From Clostridium_AD sp050717515 (GTDB taxonomy: Bacteria; Bacillota; Clostridia; Clostridiales; Clostridiaceae), in assembly GCF_050717515.1 (NCBI RefSeq), contig NZ_JBOITL010000030.1:56059-120058 (forward strand): 64,000 bases of DNA, given 5' to 3'. The translations under genes were made by a program, and so were the position numbers. Shown here one piece after another: positions 9,421-18,251 of this stretch; the first letter of the stretch is position 1, and each line of letters begins with the position of its first letter. A model generated the notes under the pieces. That model made no database searches and was not told the origin of the DNA. It worked only from the letters and a program-made list of their open reading frames with translations.

Positions 9421-10021
9421 CGAATTCATGTCCTGGTATCCCATTATTAACATAAGTCTTGCCTTCTAATGGTTTGAATCCGGATATCTCCATGTCTGTT
9501 ACAGCAGGATGTGCACCATGATAATTGGGAAATGTAAAGTTAAGAGTATAACTATTTCCATAAAAACTAGCTTTCATTCCATCTCCTGTAAAAACTGCTG
9601 TATTTGTAAGGAAAATAGCCTTTTTATTTTCTTTTTTTCCATTCACCACATTTACTTCATAAACAGTGAAATCAAAAGAAGTATTAGTTACATTAGAAAT
9701 TACAACTTCACAATAATTTGTTAACATATGCTCTCCGAAACGTTTATTGTCAAAATAAGTGCCATCATACAATTTAACTTTACTAGTTACTTTAGTTATT
9801 TTTTGAGAGACATTATTTTTATCTTTTGCTACTTGTTCATTTGGACTTATTTTAGTAGACTGTATAGAATTTGCATTATTTAAATCTGTTTGTTTTTTTT
9901 CATCAACACTATTTTGCTCATTAGTAGCTTTTATAAATTTATTTGATTTTTTATCACTATTACAACCAACTAAAGTGAAAATCAAACTTAAACATAATAT
10001 CAAAATTAAATTCTTTTTCAT
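9416..10021 (-). CDS. hypothetical lipoprotein
   Basis: Predicted lipoprotein of 201 residues: a basic start, hydrophobic core and lipobox LVGC ending at residue 20, then about 60 residues rich in Asn, Lys, Gln and Ser that act as a tether. The C-terminal 120 residues (KLYDGTYFDNKRFGE ... FPNYHGAHPAVTDMEISG) look like one compact beta-rich domain of unknown function. It would sit on the outer face of the membrane. The gene is bracketed by copies B and C of the dispersed hairpin element. No close family was recognised. Confidence 0.8.
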   Translation of the reverse strand: MKKNLILILCLSLIFTLVGCNSDKKSNKFIKATNEQNSVDEKKQTDLNNANSIQSTKISPNEQVAKDKNNVSQKITKVTSKVKLYDGTYFDNKRFGEHMLTNYCEVVISNVTNTSFDFTVYEVNVVNGKKENKKAIFLTNTAVFTGDGMKASFYGNSYTLNFTFPNYHGAHPAVTDMEISGFKPLEGKTYVNNGIPGHEFG

Positions 10022-10136
10022 AATTTAAATCCCTTTCCCTTTAATTTAAAAATTAATAATTGTAGTAATATTATAACATAATTATACTTTTTATATATAG
10101 ATTACCTGTAAAAATTTAAATTATTACTAATATTGA

Positions 10137-10220
10137 AACCCCCTTGCTTCTCATAAATTAGAGACAAGGGGGCTTCCTACAATCTATATCTTATTTTTAA
10201 TTTAGCTTAACACATTAATT
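10137..10220 (+). repeat. dispersed hairpin-plus-tail element, copy C
   Basis: CCCCCTTG (10139-10146) pairs with CAAGGGGG (10165-10172). ATAAATTAGAGAC in the loop side and the tail AATCTATATCTTAT ... TTAATTTAGCTTA ... ATTAATTTGTT align with copy A. The run after the hairpin is CTTCCTAC rather than T, so this copy is unlikely to terminate well; no plus-strand gene precedes it. Confidence 0.6.
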
Positions 10221-10289
10221 TGTTGTGTTTTAAAGTCTTTAGGGGATTTTGATAAGTATATAATGAGTTATCAGCAAGCGGGGGGGTAT

Positions 10290-11321
10290 TTAGTCATTTA
10301 TTATACGGATTTTTACAGTTCTTCGGCCCCAATTACGTGCTTCAGCTTCTGTATTAAAGAATACATCGATAATATTACCTTTAATAGCGGAACCAGTATC
10401 TGCTGCAATAGCATATCCATAGCCTTCTACATAAAGTTTAGAGCCCATTGGTATAACCCTAGGGTCCACAGCTATAGTGCTGTATCCATTTGGATCTCTG
10501 TTTGTTTTAGAACCTGATGATGTAAAACCATCCGATGAATATGCGGTTGATTGTATACTGAAGTAGTTAGTTGAGTTTGATACATCAGTAGGGATAGCAT
10601 CAGATTTAGACGTTGAACTTTTACTAGAATCTGAGCCTCTAGACAAAGTAATGGTCCTGCTTGCTGCTAGTTTTTTTAGCTTTTCTGCAGCGGCTAATTC
10701 TTTTGCCTTTTTGGCGGCAATTAAATTAGTTTCTTTTTTAGTTGCGTTATTAAAAAGCACCTTGTGTTCTTTTATGTCTTTACTTAATTTTGTTAGAATA
10801 ATTTCATTATTTGATTTTAGCGCTGATAATTTATTATTCTCATTATTTAAAGTGTCTTTATGTTTTATTATAGAATTTCTTTGTTTTTCTATTTTAGCAA
10901 TGAGATTTTTATCATACTCTGTTATCTTTTTAAATGTATTTACTCTCGATATAAGATCACTAAAACTAGTTGAATCTAGAAGTACCTCAAGATAACTATC
11001 TACACCATTCATATACATAGCTCTTGCTCTTTTTTCAAACAAGTCTTCTTGATCGATAGCATTCTTTTCTACAATTTCTAAATTAGTTTGTGTTTTTCTT
11101 ATATCTTGAGTGATGTCATTCATTTTAGCTTTGTTAATGTCAATTTTATTTAATACCGCATCAATTTCATTGTTTAAATTCTTTACTTTTATCTGTAAAG
11201 CTTTTTTGCTGCTTTGAGCTTGTTCTAATTCAGATGTTTCATTAGTGATTGGTGCAGCAAAAATATTGACATTGATAGTTAGTGTTAGAATCATAACAGC
11301 AGATATTATTTTTTTATTCAT
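10290..11321 (-). CDS. secreted coiled-coil protein with C-terminal 3D domain
   Basis: Protein of 343 residues with an N-terminal signal peptide (about 1-23, ending near FAAPI). Residues 30-210 are a long coiled coil (SELEQAQSSKKALQIKVKNL onward) like the N-terminal part of PcsB/CwlO-type wall proteins. After a Ser-rich linker, residues 255-343 form a 3D domain with its three aspartates in IAVDPRVIP, AADTG and NIIDVFF, the fold of MltA-like lytic transglycosylases and of YocH/YabE proteins. It probably cleaves or binds peptidoglycan at the cell surface. ATG 11321 is preceded by AAGGAGG. No partner gene is adjacent. Confidence 0.88.
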   Translation of the reverse strand: MNKKIISAVMILTLTINVNIFAAPITNETSELEQAQSSKKALQIKVKNLNNEIDAVLNKIDINKAKMNDITQDIRKTQTNLEIVEKNAIDQEDLFEKRARAMYMNGVDSYLEVLLDSTSFSDLISRVNTFKKITEYDKNLIAKIEKQRNSIIKHKDTLNNENNKLSALKSNNEIILTKLSKDIKEHKVLFNNATKKETNLIAAKKAKELAAAEKLKKLAASRTITLSRGSDSSKSSTSKSDAIPTDVSNSTNYFSIQSTAYSSDGFTSSGSKTNRDPNGYSTIAVDPRVIPMGSKLYVEGYGYAIAADTGSAIKGNIIDVFFNTEAEARNWGRRTVKIRIIND

Positions 11322-11883
11322 TTATGAACCTCCTTAAAAGGGCTATCAATAATAATTGATTTTTCTATTTTTAATTTTAGGCTATGCTAGACAATAATGA
11401 GGATGATATATATAATTGGCTTGTCCATTTAAGACAAATCAATAAACTTCCCACTAATTTTTATAAAATACAATATCTATTAATTGTTAAAATATCGTAA
11501 ATTTATGATTGTCTTTAAATGACTAGGCTACGAAGGCTTATTATAACACAATCTATGGAAAATGTGTACTATATCACTATTTATCTCCTAAGGGGTCGCC
11601 GTCAGCCACCTAAAAAGGGGGGATGCTTAGCGTTCTTGAGAGATGGGTTTGTAATGGATTTGACACTTAAAGAAAAATTTTTCTGTCTTTTTTTAATGAC
11701 TAATTCAAAAACTAGCCAGTGTGGGATAAATATCATTAATTAAGTTTTGAATTTAATGGTATAATTAGGTAAAGACAATGAGGTATTAAAGTATTGCATC
11801 ACATTTATAATTTATTGTGCAATTAAGAAAGGTTATTGTATAAAGACAGGAATTTTACTCTAATAAGTGACGAGGTGAATTAT
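11322..11883. other. intergenic region containing a GC-rich island
   Basis: Between the divergent 3D-domain and kinase genes. Bases 11590-11640 (CTAAGGGGTCGCCGTCAGCC and onward) are far richer in GC than the surroundings and do not form an obvious long hairpin; a 74-codon frame crosses it but has no ribosome site and no coding look. A TATAAT-like box on the minus strand (TTATAA within 11535-11550) could drive the 3D-domain gene with a long leader. A c-di-AMP riboswitch, which often precedes such genes, was looked for and not seen. Confidence 0.35.
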
Positions 11884-12435
11884 TTGAATAAAACTTTAAT
11901 AATAATTGCTGGTATGCCTGCAACAGGGAAAACCACATTTGCAAACTATTTATCAGATAAAATGCAAGTACCTTTAGTTTGCAAAGATAAGCTTAAAGAA
12001 ATAATATGGGATAAAGTTCATTATGATACAAATATCCGAACAGAATGTCAAAAATACGGTGGATTAGCCTACGATCTATCTTTCCACTTTTGTGAAATGC
12101 TTATGAAAACCAATCAGACATTTATTCTTGAAAGTAATTTTACAAATCCATGTCCTGATATATTAAATTCAAAAGTCAGCAAATATAAATACAGAGTAAT
12201 TACGGTGTTATTTGACGGAGATGTTGCGGTTATACACAGGCGATTTTTGGCAAGAGATACCACTGAGGAAAGACATCAGGGGCTTGTTTCAATTAATTAC
12301 TTTAGTGATTTTGAGTTTTTTAAGAAAGTCACTAAATCCTGCAGAGATTTTGACTATGGGGATATACGAATTATTGTAGATTCAACGGATTTTTCAAAGG
12401 TTTCATATGATGATATTATAGCAAAAATATTATAG
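11884..12435 (+). CDS. AAA_33-type P-loop kinase
   Basis: Small P-loop kinase of the AAA_33/zeta-toxin-like group. Walker A is GMPATGKTT close to the N-terminus, the usual place; later HRRFLARDTTEERH provides the arginine-rich lid and IIVDSTD the end of the fold. Such proteins phosphorylate small molecules, sugars or RNA ends; no antitoxin gene is adjacent, so a toxin role is not supported. TTG 11884 is chosen because GAGGTG lies 7 bases upstream and the protein then opens MNKTLIIIAGMPATG; an alternative TTG at 11836 would add 16 residues. Substrate unknown. Confidence 0.78.
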   Translation: MNKTLIIIAGMPATGKTTFANYLSDKMQVPLVCKDKLKEIIWDKVHYDTNIRTECQKYGGLAYDLSFHFCEMLMKTNQTFILESNFTNPCPDILNSKVSKYKYRVITVLFDGDVAVIHRRFLARDTTEERHQGLVSINYFSDFEFFKKVTKSCRDFDYGDIRIIVDSTDFSKVSYDDIIAKIL

Positions 12436-12514
12436 GTACAAGTTATAAAGGTAATAAATACGTTATAATCATCATATCATGAGTCACCACTGTAGAATAT
12501 TAGGTATTTATTAA

Positions 12515-12952
12515 TCATTTGTTATCTTTATTTTTTAAGTTAAAATCTAAAATATTTGATAACTTGCTTATATCGCCATTAAACACCAAACTTAATAATT
12601 TGTTTTCATTTTCAAAAATTAGATAACAAGGTGGTTCATTTTCAGGAATTAAGATATATACTTCACTTACAAGTGCATTAAATGACTTACAGTTCACTTT
12701 AACAATTGGGTCTAAAGGAATCTTTACCACATATCCATCGTCAGTAGCGGGGTCATTTTTATATAATCCTTCTAAATTGGTGATCCAACTTGTAATCATA
12801 TCTTGAATTTGCGGATTTGATTGGACTACTTTCACAACTTTATCTTGTTTCGGGTCAAAAATTTCAACGTATTTAAAACCCTCAGCATTTACACAGGTTG
12901 AATGTAAGAGCATAACGAAAAGAGATAAGAAAATTAATAACTTTTTAATCAT
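12515..12952 (-). CDS. small secreted protein of unknown function
   Basis: About 145 residues with a clear signal peptide (MIKKLLIFLSLFVMLLHSTC then VNAEG), so the mature protein of about 120 residues is exported. Two cysteines (in VNCKSF and PPCYLI) could pair. No family was recognised. ATG 12952 has AGAGGTG six bases upstream and is preferred to GTG 12961. It stands alone. Confidence 0.7.
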   Translation of the reverse strand: MIKKLLIFLSLFVMLLHSTCVNAEGFKYVEIFDPKQDKVVKVVQSNPQIQDMITSWITNLEGLYKNDPATDDGYVVKIPLDPIVKVNCKSFNALVSEVYILIPENEPPCYLIFENENKLLSLVFNGDISKLSNILDFNLKNKDNK

Positions 12953-13068
12953 ATTAATCACCTCTTTGTTAAGATTCCCATTATCGGCTGAATTATTATG
13001 GATTAATGTTTAATACGTAGAGTTTAGCCTAACCGTCTCATACATAAACAACAATTTTGATACAATAG

Positions 13069-13093
13069 AAAACCCTTGAGTTCAGGGGTTTTT
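13069..13093 (+). terminator. small terminator-like hairpin
   Basis: AAAACCCTTGA pairs (one wobble) with TCAGGGGTTTT and T continues. No plus-strand gene ends here, so it may end an unseen short transcript or work on the other strand. Confidence 0.45.
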
Positions 13094-13219
13094 GTTGTTT
13101 TTGGATTGAAATGTAGTGTGGAAATTGAGCTTAAAGTAAATGACAAGGTGTAACTTATTATTTGATGTGAGAATATAATGTGTTAACGGAAGATAAAAAA
13201 TCAGTTAAAGGAGGAAATT

Positions 13220-13891
13220 ATGAAACACTTAGATGGTAAACTTATTAAATTTATAGAAGAAAATGCTAATAGAGGTAACTATGTTCAAAAAAATATTCAA
13301 ATTTCAGAAGAGACAGATATTAAATATTTTGCATTTAAACCGAGTGACGATAAGGAAAGTAGTTATATAATATTTGCCGCAAAAGATATAGAAATGCCTA
13401 AAGATATAATGATACCTAGTCACAATGCTAATAAACCAGTAATTTCCATAGGTAGAAATGCATTTTGTAATAGTTATGATAGGGTGATAAAGAATACCAA
13501 TATAGAAAATGTAACTATACCGGAAAATGTAACAAATATCTCAGATGAAGCTTTTAGCAATTGCATAAAGCTTAGAAAGGTTACTATTTATGGAAATAGG
13601 GTGCCTACAATAGGTAAAAAGGTATTTATGAATACCTCTGAAGATTTGATTATATATGTTCCTAGAAAAATGGTTGATGAGTATAAAAATAATCCAAACT
13701 GGAGTGTGTATAAAGAAAAAATTTCACCAACAGATATTCCTTCGCCAGAAGAAATACCCAGCCAAGATGGTATTGTTAATACTGTAGTTACAGTTATAGC
13801 AGAGAGTAAAGAAGTCTCAGTAGCTTACAATTTTTATTTTTTAAATATTAATGATTCTAATGTTAATGATTCTGATGATATAAAAGTGTAA
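13220..13891 (+). CDS. BspA-type leucine-rich-repeat protein
   Basis: Protein of 223 residues without a signal peptide. Residues 60-165 hold LRR_5 (BspA-type) repeats: VISIGRNAFCNS, VTIPENVTNISDEAFSNCIK and RKVTIYGNRVPTIGKKVF, closed by the typical cap VPRKMVDEYKNNPNW. Such repeats mediate protein binding. The tail is short of structure and repeats NDSNVNDSDD. Start ATG 13220 follows AAGGAGGAAATT. The next gene (14009) lies 117 bases away on the same strand and is spore-coat-like, so an intracellular or spore role is possible, but that is inference. Confidence 0.8.
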   Translation: MKHLDGKLIKFIEENANRGNYVQKNIQISEETDIKYFAFKPSDDKESSYIIFAAKDIEMPKDIMIPSHNANKPVISIGRNAFCNSYDRVIKNTNIENVTIPENVTNISDEAFSNCIKLRKVTIYGNRVPTIGKKVFMNTSEDLIIYVPRKMVDEYKNNPNWSVYKEKISPTDIPSPEEIPSQDGIVNTVVTVIAESKEVSVAYNFYFLNINDSNVNDSDDIKV

Positions 13892-14008
13892 TTGTATTTT
13901 AAAAATGAGATTATTTAATAAGCACTTTCATTTTTTTTATATGTTTAATTAATATAGTGCAAATGCAATATATTAGAATGAATAAAATAGACAAAGGAGT
14001 AGTATATA

Positions 14009-14740
14009 ATGGCTAAAAAAGAAATTCAAACAAATGTTATTATTGCAGAAAAGGAAGAACTTTTTTTTAAAGAAGTAGTATTTGATTTTGATTCTTTACC
14101 ACCACAAACAGGACTTATGGGACAAAGTCCTAATTTAGCTTCAAGATTATTTATAATACAAAATATAGATGAAAGTATTGAGGTAAAGGCTTATCCTACA
14201 AGAGATAGGGCTATTATGTTCAATGCATGGATAATAAAAAATATATCTTATAAAATAGCAGCACAAGGGACTAAAGATCCTAATCCATTTCCATTTCCAA
14301 TCCCAACTCCTTCTGTTGAGACGGTAGGAATGGGAATGAAAGATACAGCTGGATATCCAACAGTCTACGGACCTATATATCATATGACAAAAGTAATTGA
14401 TTTTGGTGGATTTATAAAATTGGATTTACCATCAGAAGAAAAATTAAATGATACAGATATTGTAGAGGTGTTAAGTGCTGAAATTGTTGGCACTCATGAT
14501 GAATTATTAAATCCTGAACCAATATACGAGCCATATTCATCAAAGATAATGGTGCCATTACCACCAGATCCAAATGACCCCCCAGGTACACCTCCAAAAT
14601 TTATAGAAAGTGTGTTAACTAAATATAAACAATTTGATCCACAACTAACTCAATATGCAAGATTAAGAGAAAAGATGTGTATAAAAATTAGGGTTAGGGT
14701 TGTAAGGGGAGAAAATGTTAATATAGATTGTCAAAATTAG
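14009..14740 (+). CDS. hypothetical protein with SPOCS/DUF3794-like features
   Basis: Protein of 243 residues with no signal peptide. The pattern AWIIKNISYKIA, then PIYHMTKVIDFGGFIKLDLP, then DIVEVLSAEIVG and finally EKMCIKIRVRV is reminiscent of SPOCS (DUF3794) domains of spore coat and morphogenesis proteins. A proline-rich insertion (PNPFPFPIPTP and PLPPDPNDPPGTPP) interrupts it. Start ATG 14009 follows AAAGGAG. A SASP gene follows about 340 bases later, which fits a sporulation setting. The domain call is by pattern and needs a profile search. Confidence 0.65.
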   Translation: MAKKEIQTNVIIAEKEELFFKEVVFDFDSLPPQTGLMGQSPNLASRLFIIQNIDESIEVKAYPTRDRAIMFNAWIIKNISYKIAAQGTKDPNPFPFPIPTPSVETVGMGMKDTAGYPTVYGPIYHMTKVIDFGGFIKLDLPSEEKLNDTDIVEVLSAEIVGTHDELLNPEPIYEPYSSKIMVPLPPDPNDPPGTPPKFIESVLTKYKQFDPQLTQYARLREKMCIKIRVRVVRGENVNIDCQN

Positions 14741-14768
14741 GTTGATAAAACAAGAGGCTTAAACTATT

Positions 14769-14820
14769 AGAGAACTTTTTTAAAAATCATTAGGAGGTTA
14801 TTAGAAATGGTTCTCTTTTA
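14769..14820 (+). terminator. rho-independent terminator
   Basis: AGAGAAC (14769-14775) pairs with GTTCTCT (14810-14816), followed by TTTTA; the loop is long and A/T-rich. It ends the SPOCS-like gene. Confidence 0.6.
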
Positions 14821-15075
14821 GTTTTGAGATACTTGAATTCTACTAACTTTTGTCATAAACATAAGGCAAATTGGAGAAGATGAGTAAGGCTGTAAATTGT
14901 TTGCTATTTAAGAATAAGATATAGGTATATGAAACCTAAATATTTTTAACATATCTTCTCATTTATATGTTATTTTAATAATATAGACTTAAATTACTAT
15001 GAGTATTCTTTATAATAATGCACAAAATAATAGCACAAATGAAAATCATTATTATATAAAGAGGAGGTAATTTAT

Positions 15076-15261
15076 ATGTCATACAGAACATTAGTACCAC
15101 AAGCTAGAGAAGGACTAAACAAGTTTAAAATGGAAGCAGCTAGTCAAGTTGGAGTTACTTTAAAAGATGGATACAATGGAGAATTAACTTCTAGGCAAGC
15201 AGGTTCAATTGGCGGACAAATGGTTAAAAAAATGGTAGAAACTTACGAAAACAATTTATAA
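15076..15261 (+). CDS. alpha/beta-type small acid-soluble spore protein
   Basis: Full-length SASP of 61 residues. KFKMEAASQVGV contains the Glu-Ala site cut by the germination protease GPR, and the second half (TSRQAGSIGGQMVKKMVE) is the conserved DNA-binding helix pair. These proteins coat spore DNA, hold it in an A-like form and protect it from UV and chemicals, then serve as an amino-acid store at germination. AGGAGG lies before ATG 15076. Forespore (sigma G) expression is expected for the family; only a weak CATTATTA box about 30 bases upstream was seen. Confidence 0.95.
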   Translation: MSYRTLVPQAREGLNKFKMEAASQVGVTLKDGYNGELTSRQAGSIGGQMVKKMVETYENNL

Positions 15262-15263
15262 TA

Positions 15264-15289
15264 AAAAGGGAGCAATTAGCTCCCTTTTT
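15264..15289 (+). terminator. terminator of the SASP gene
   Basis: AAAAGGGAGC (15264-15273) pairs with GCTCCCTTTT around AATTA; it starts just past the stop codon. The next 220 bases hold nothing recognisable. Confidence 0.9.
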
Positions 15290-15510
15290 ATTATAAATTG
15301 GTTTACACATATATCTGATACTGATGTTCCATGTCCATTTTTCTAAATAATAAAGTTCGTTTTTTTATTCCACTATGGTTTTGTGTCATTAAAAAAATAT
15401 CCTCATTACTAATTATCCTCCCCCTAAATTTATATAGCAAGTTCCCTAGTTTTACAAATACGCCCCAGGCCTTTGTGCTGCCAGATTGCAGTAAATTACT
15501 AACAGTCCTT

Positions 15511-16041
15511 TTAATTTTTCAATAAACTTTCAATTTTATTATCATCAATATAATTATCTTTTATTAGATAAGCTCTCTCAATTGTCTGAGACTTCTCAGT
15601 ATCATCTGTTCCTACTATCCTTATTGTAAATACAAATTTATTAGGATAATTTAAGTATATAAATCGGTTTTTATAGTAAAAAATAATTGAAGAAACTTTT
15701 TTGGAAGTATCATGATCTAAAAATTTAATAGGATGTATTTCTTTTATACTAAATTCGTTTAAATAATCTAGTATTTTTTTGCCTTTTTCTTTTGATTCTT
15801 GAGTATCATCATACCATTGCTGTGAAACTGAATTAGACCAAAAAACAGAAAGCTGTTCTAGATTTATATCTTTATAATAGTTGCTATCTTTAGTAGAATA
15901 AAGGTTTGTTGTTAAAGATTTTGGTATATAAATAGTGTATTTATTTTTAAAAATATAACTATAACTTGCATACCATACAATGATAATCATTACTATAAAT
16001 AAAATAATTGAAGAAAAAATAATCTTTTTCTTTCTAGTCAC
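15511..16041 (-). CDS. single-span membrane protein of unknown function
   Basis: Protein of 176 residues: basic start MTRKKKI, one membrane span at about 8-30, then an outer domain of about 145 residues rich in Tyr, Ile and Lys (YIPKSLTTNLYSTKDSN onward). No lipobox, no catalytic motif. A ribosome site (GGGAGG) precedes ATG 16041. It may be a relative of DUF5301-like proteins, which is a guess from general appearance. Confidence 0.7.
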   Translation of the reverse strand: MTRKKKIIFSSIILFIVMIIIVWYASYSYIFKNKYTIYIPKSLTTNLYSTKDSNYYKDINLEQLSVFWSNSVSQQWYDDTQESKEKGKKILDYLNEFSIKEIHPIKFLDHDTSKKVSSIIFYYKNRFIYLNYPNKFVFTIRIVGTDDTEKSQTIERAYLIKDNYIDDNKIESLLKN

Positions 16042-16242
16042 TATAATCCCTCCCAGGTATATTTTAATTAGAATATATTATAAATATATTTTAGGTTAAG
16101 TTTATTCATATTGTAACATTTGTGTAAAATTAATACAACAAGTCAAGTGATTTGATTATCTTATAACATGAAATATACTTTCATTAGTGGAATATTAATA
16201 TTTATCTATGTCCTAAAAAAAATTTTAACTGTCCCATTTACA

Positions 16243-16260
16243 CTGACATACTGTTGTCAG
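16243..16260 (+). promoter_or_regulatory. palindromic operator candidate upstream of the 16321 esterase gene
   Basis: CTGACA and TGTCAG form an 18-bp palindrome with a 6-base centre, about 60 bases before the start codon and between a TTTACA-like -35 and a TAATAT-like -10. The regulator is not known; none is encoded next to it. Confidence 0.4.
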
Positions 16261-16320
16261 CTAATATGCTTTATAATTATCATATCAAATTAAAATAACA
16301 GGAAATTTGGGGGAATAATT

Positions 16321-17283
16321 ATGAAATTTAATAACTTTGCTGAATTTGACAGGTATGGTGACAGTCTTGCTGCTGAAGGAAAGAATGATGAGGTTCTTGA
16401 TTTGTTTTTAAGAGCATCCGAAGTGCTTCCCAGGGAGGAATATGAAAGACAATATTTTGTAATTGCAAGCTACACAGGATTCCTTTATCTTAAAAGTGGT
16501 AGAGAAGAGGACTTATACAATGTAGTTAAAAATCTTATTGATAACGGATATGCCTGTGGTAATTGGATAATAAGGGAGCTTTCGAAGAAAGAGGATGAAA
16601 GATACGTGGAACTTTTGGAGAAAAATAAGCTTCTATTTATAGAAGCTCAGAGAAATGCAGAGATGAAGTACTCTGTATATCTTCCAAAAGGATATACACC
16701 CGATAAAAAGTATCCAGTTTTTTTCGCTCTTCATGGAGATGGAGCGGATGGGGATATATACAATTTGTCTGCTTACTGGACTCCGGAGGCTTTCGTTAAA
16801 AATAACTTTATTCTTGTATATGTTCAATCTTCACAGGTTTACTGTCACGGCGGATACCAGTGGAATAATGATATAAATATTGCGAGAAAAGATATTAGAA
16901 ATTGTCTTAGTAAGGTTTCAGAGAAATACTCTATTGATAAAAATTGCTTAATTGTTGGAGGATTTTCAGGAGGTGCAATGGCATCAGTGGATTTTTCAAT
17001 GGATGATGTTATACCAGTAAAAGGATTTGTTTCCCTTTGTCCTGGCGATGTGAGCAATTATTTTTCTGTGGAAAAGGCAGAAGCTGCTTCAAACAGAGGT
17101 ATAAGGGTAGTTATTCTGGAAGGTGAGCTTGAACTTGAACCAAGTGTACAGGACATGCTTAAGGTATTTGATGAAAAGGGAATTAAATATAAATATGAAA
17201 TAAATAAAGGGGTAGGACATATTTGTCCTGAAAATTTGACGGAAAAACTTGAAAATGCAATAAAATTTATACTTGATAAATAG
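16321..17283 (+). CDS. alpha/beta hydrolase with N-terminal helical domain
   Basis: Protein of 320 residues. Residues 1-120 are helical and TPR-like; from about 118 an alpha/beta-hydrolase fold begins (YSVYLPKGYTPDKKYPVFFALHG with the oxyanion-hole HG). The nucleophile elbow is GGFSGGAMAS and the catalytic histidine lies in GVGHICPEN near the end. This layout is that of PHB-depolymerase/feruloyl-esterase-like serine hydrolases. No signal peptide, so it acts inside the cell. A second esterase gene follows on the same strand 225 bases on, suggesting a shared role on ester substrates. A palindrome overlaps its promoter region. Confidence 0.82.
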   Translation: MKFNNFAEFDRYGDSLAAEGKNDEVLDLFLRASEVLPREEYERQYFVIASYTGFLYLKSGREEDLYNVVKNLIDNGYACGNWIIRELSKKEDERYVELLEKNKLLFIEAQRNAEMKYSVYLPKGYTPDKKYPVFFALHGDGADGDIYNLSAYWTPEAFVKNNFILVYVQSSQVYCHGGYQWNNDINIARKDIRNCLSKVSEKYSIDKNCLIVGGFSGGAMASVDFSMDDVIPVKGFVSLCPGDVSNYFSVEKAEAASNRGIRVVILEGELELEPSVQDMLKVFDEKGIKYKYEINKGVGHICPENLTEKLENAIKFILDK

Positions 17284-17507
17284 GTTGTCCCAAAGATCCG
17301 CCAGTAATAATTGCAAACTTTCTTAGTTAAACATATCTTTGAAGTTATAGTTCCTTATTCCTTATTCATCAATTGTGTGGTTAAAGTTAAAAATAAATCT
17401 AAAGTCTTTAACAGCGTCTGTTTGTGATGTATAATTAGGATATTATACTCTCAGGAGTACTTGTTTTTATAAAAACATAGGATGTTGTGGGAAAGGGGAT
17501 AGTTTTA

Positions 17508-18239
17508 ATGAGTGAAACCATGAAAGGTAATATAGAGAATTTATCTATAGCAGGGTATGAGTGTACATTATATTTACCACCGGAATACTACATAAATGAT
17601 GAGAGTTATCCTGTTGTATATATAAATGGTGATGACAATATACAGGAGATAATGAAGGATTTGGAATCCCATTTTGGAGTGGACTGCAGTGCATTTATTG
17701 CTATAAGTGTTATGGTGGAAGATTGGAATGAGAGTTTTACGCCCTGGACTGCTCCTCCTTTAACAAAAAAGAGTGAGTCTTTTAAAGGGGATGCAGCAAG
17801 CTATCTTAATTTTCTTGCAGATACAATCAAACCTTTTATAGATGAGCATTATAAAACAAGACCGGAGCCTTCAAATACTGCACTTATAGGGTATTCTTTA
17901 GGGGGACTTACTGCATTGTATGCCCTTTATACAATTAATGCCTTTGGTAAGATAGGCAGTATGTCTGGTTCTTTGTGGTATGATGGATGGATAGAATTTA
18001 TGGATTCTCACATGCCAGCGAATGCAAATAGTCGTGTGTATATGTCTCTTGGAAGAGGTGAGGAACGTAGCAGAAATCAGCGCATGGCTAAAGTAGGTAA
18101 TTGTACACGTAAAGCTGCTCTCATACTAGAGAAGCAGCTTGAGTTCAAAGAAAATCTTATATTGGAATGGAATGATGGTGGACATTTTTCGGAAGTACCC
18201 AATAGGTTTAAGAGAGCATTGCTGTGGCTCATGCCATAG
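17508..18239 (+). CDS. esterase of the Fes/esterase D-like family
   Basis: Alpha/beta hydrolase of about 243 residues related to the enterochelin-esterase/YbbA group. Early strand CTLYLPPEYY and YPVVYINGDD, acyl-site region FTPWTAPPL, nucleophile elbow GYSLGGLTALY, and final histidine in WNDGGHFSEVP are all in place. No signal peptide. ATG 17508 with AAAGGGG nine bases upstream is preferred to GTG 17487. Members hydrolyse siderophore or simple acyl esters; substrate not predictable here. The stop lies 12 bases from the convergent ligase gene with no obvious terminator between them. Confidence 0.82.
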   Translation: MSETMKGNIENLSIAGYECTLYLPPEYYINDESYPVVYINGDDNIQEIMKDLESHFGVDCSAFIAISVMVEDWNESFTPWTAPPLTKKSESFKGDAASYLNFLADTIKPFIDEHYKTRPEPSNTALIGYSLGGLTALYALYTINAFGKIGSMSGSLWYDGWIEFMDSHMPANANSRVYMSLGRGEERSRNQRMAKVGNCTRKAALILEKQLEFKENLILEWNDGGHFSEVPNRFKRALLWLMP

Positions 18240-18251
18240 GAGAGGTTACAT

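Noticed and set aside
11322..11883. c-di-AMP (ydaO) riboswitch before the 3D-domain gene
   Set aside because: This class often precedes wall hydrolases, but the conserved core blocks were not found on the minus strand.
11836..12435. Toxin-antitoxin reading of the P-loop kinase
   Set aside because: Zeta toxins are paired with an epsilon antitoxin; no such neighbour exists.
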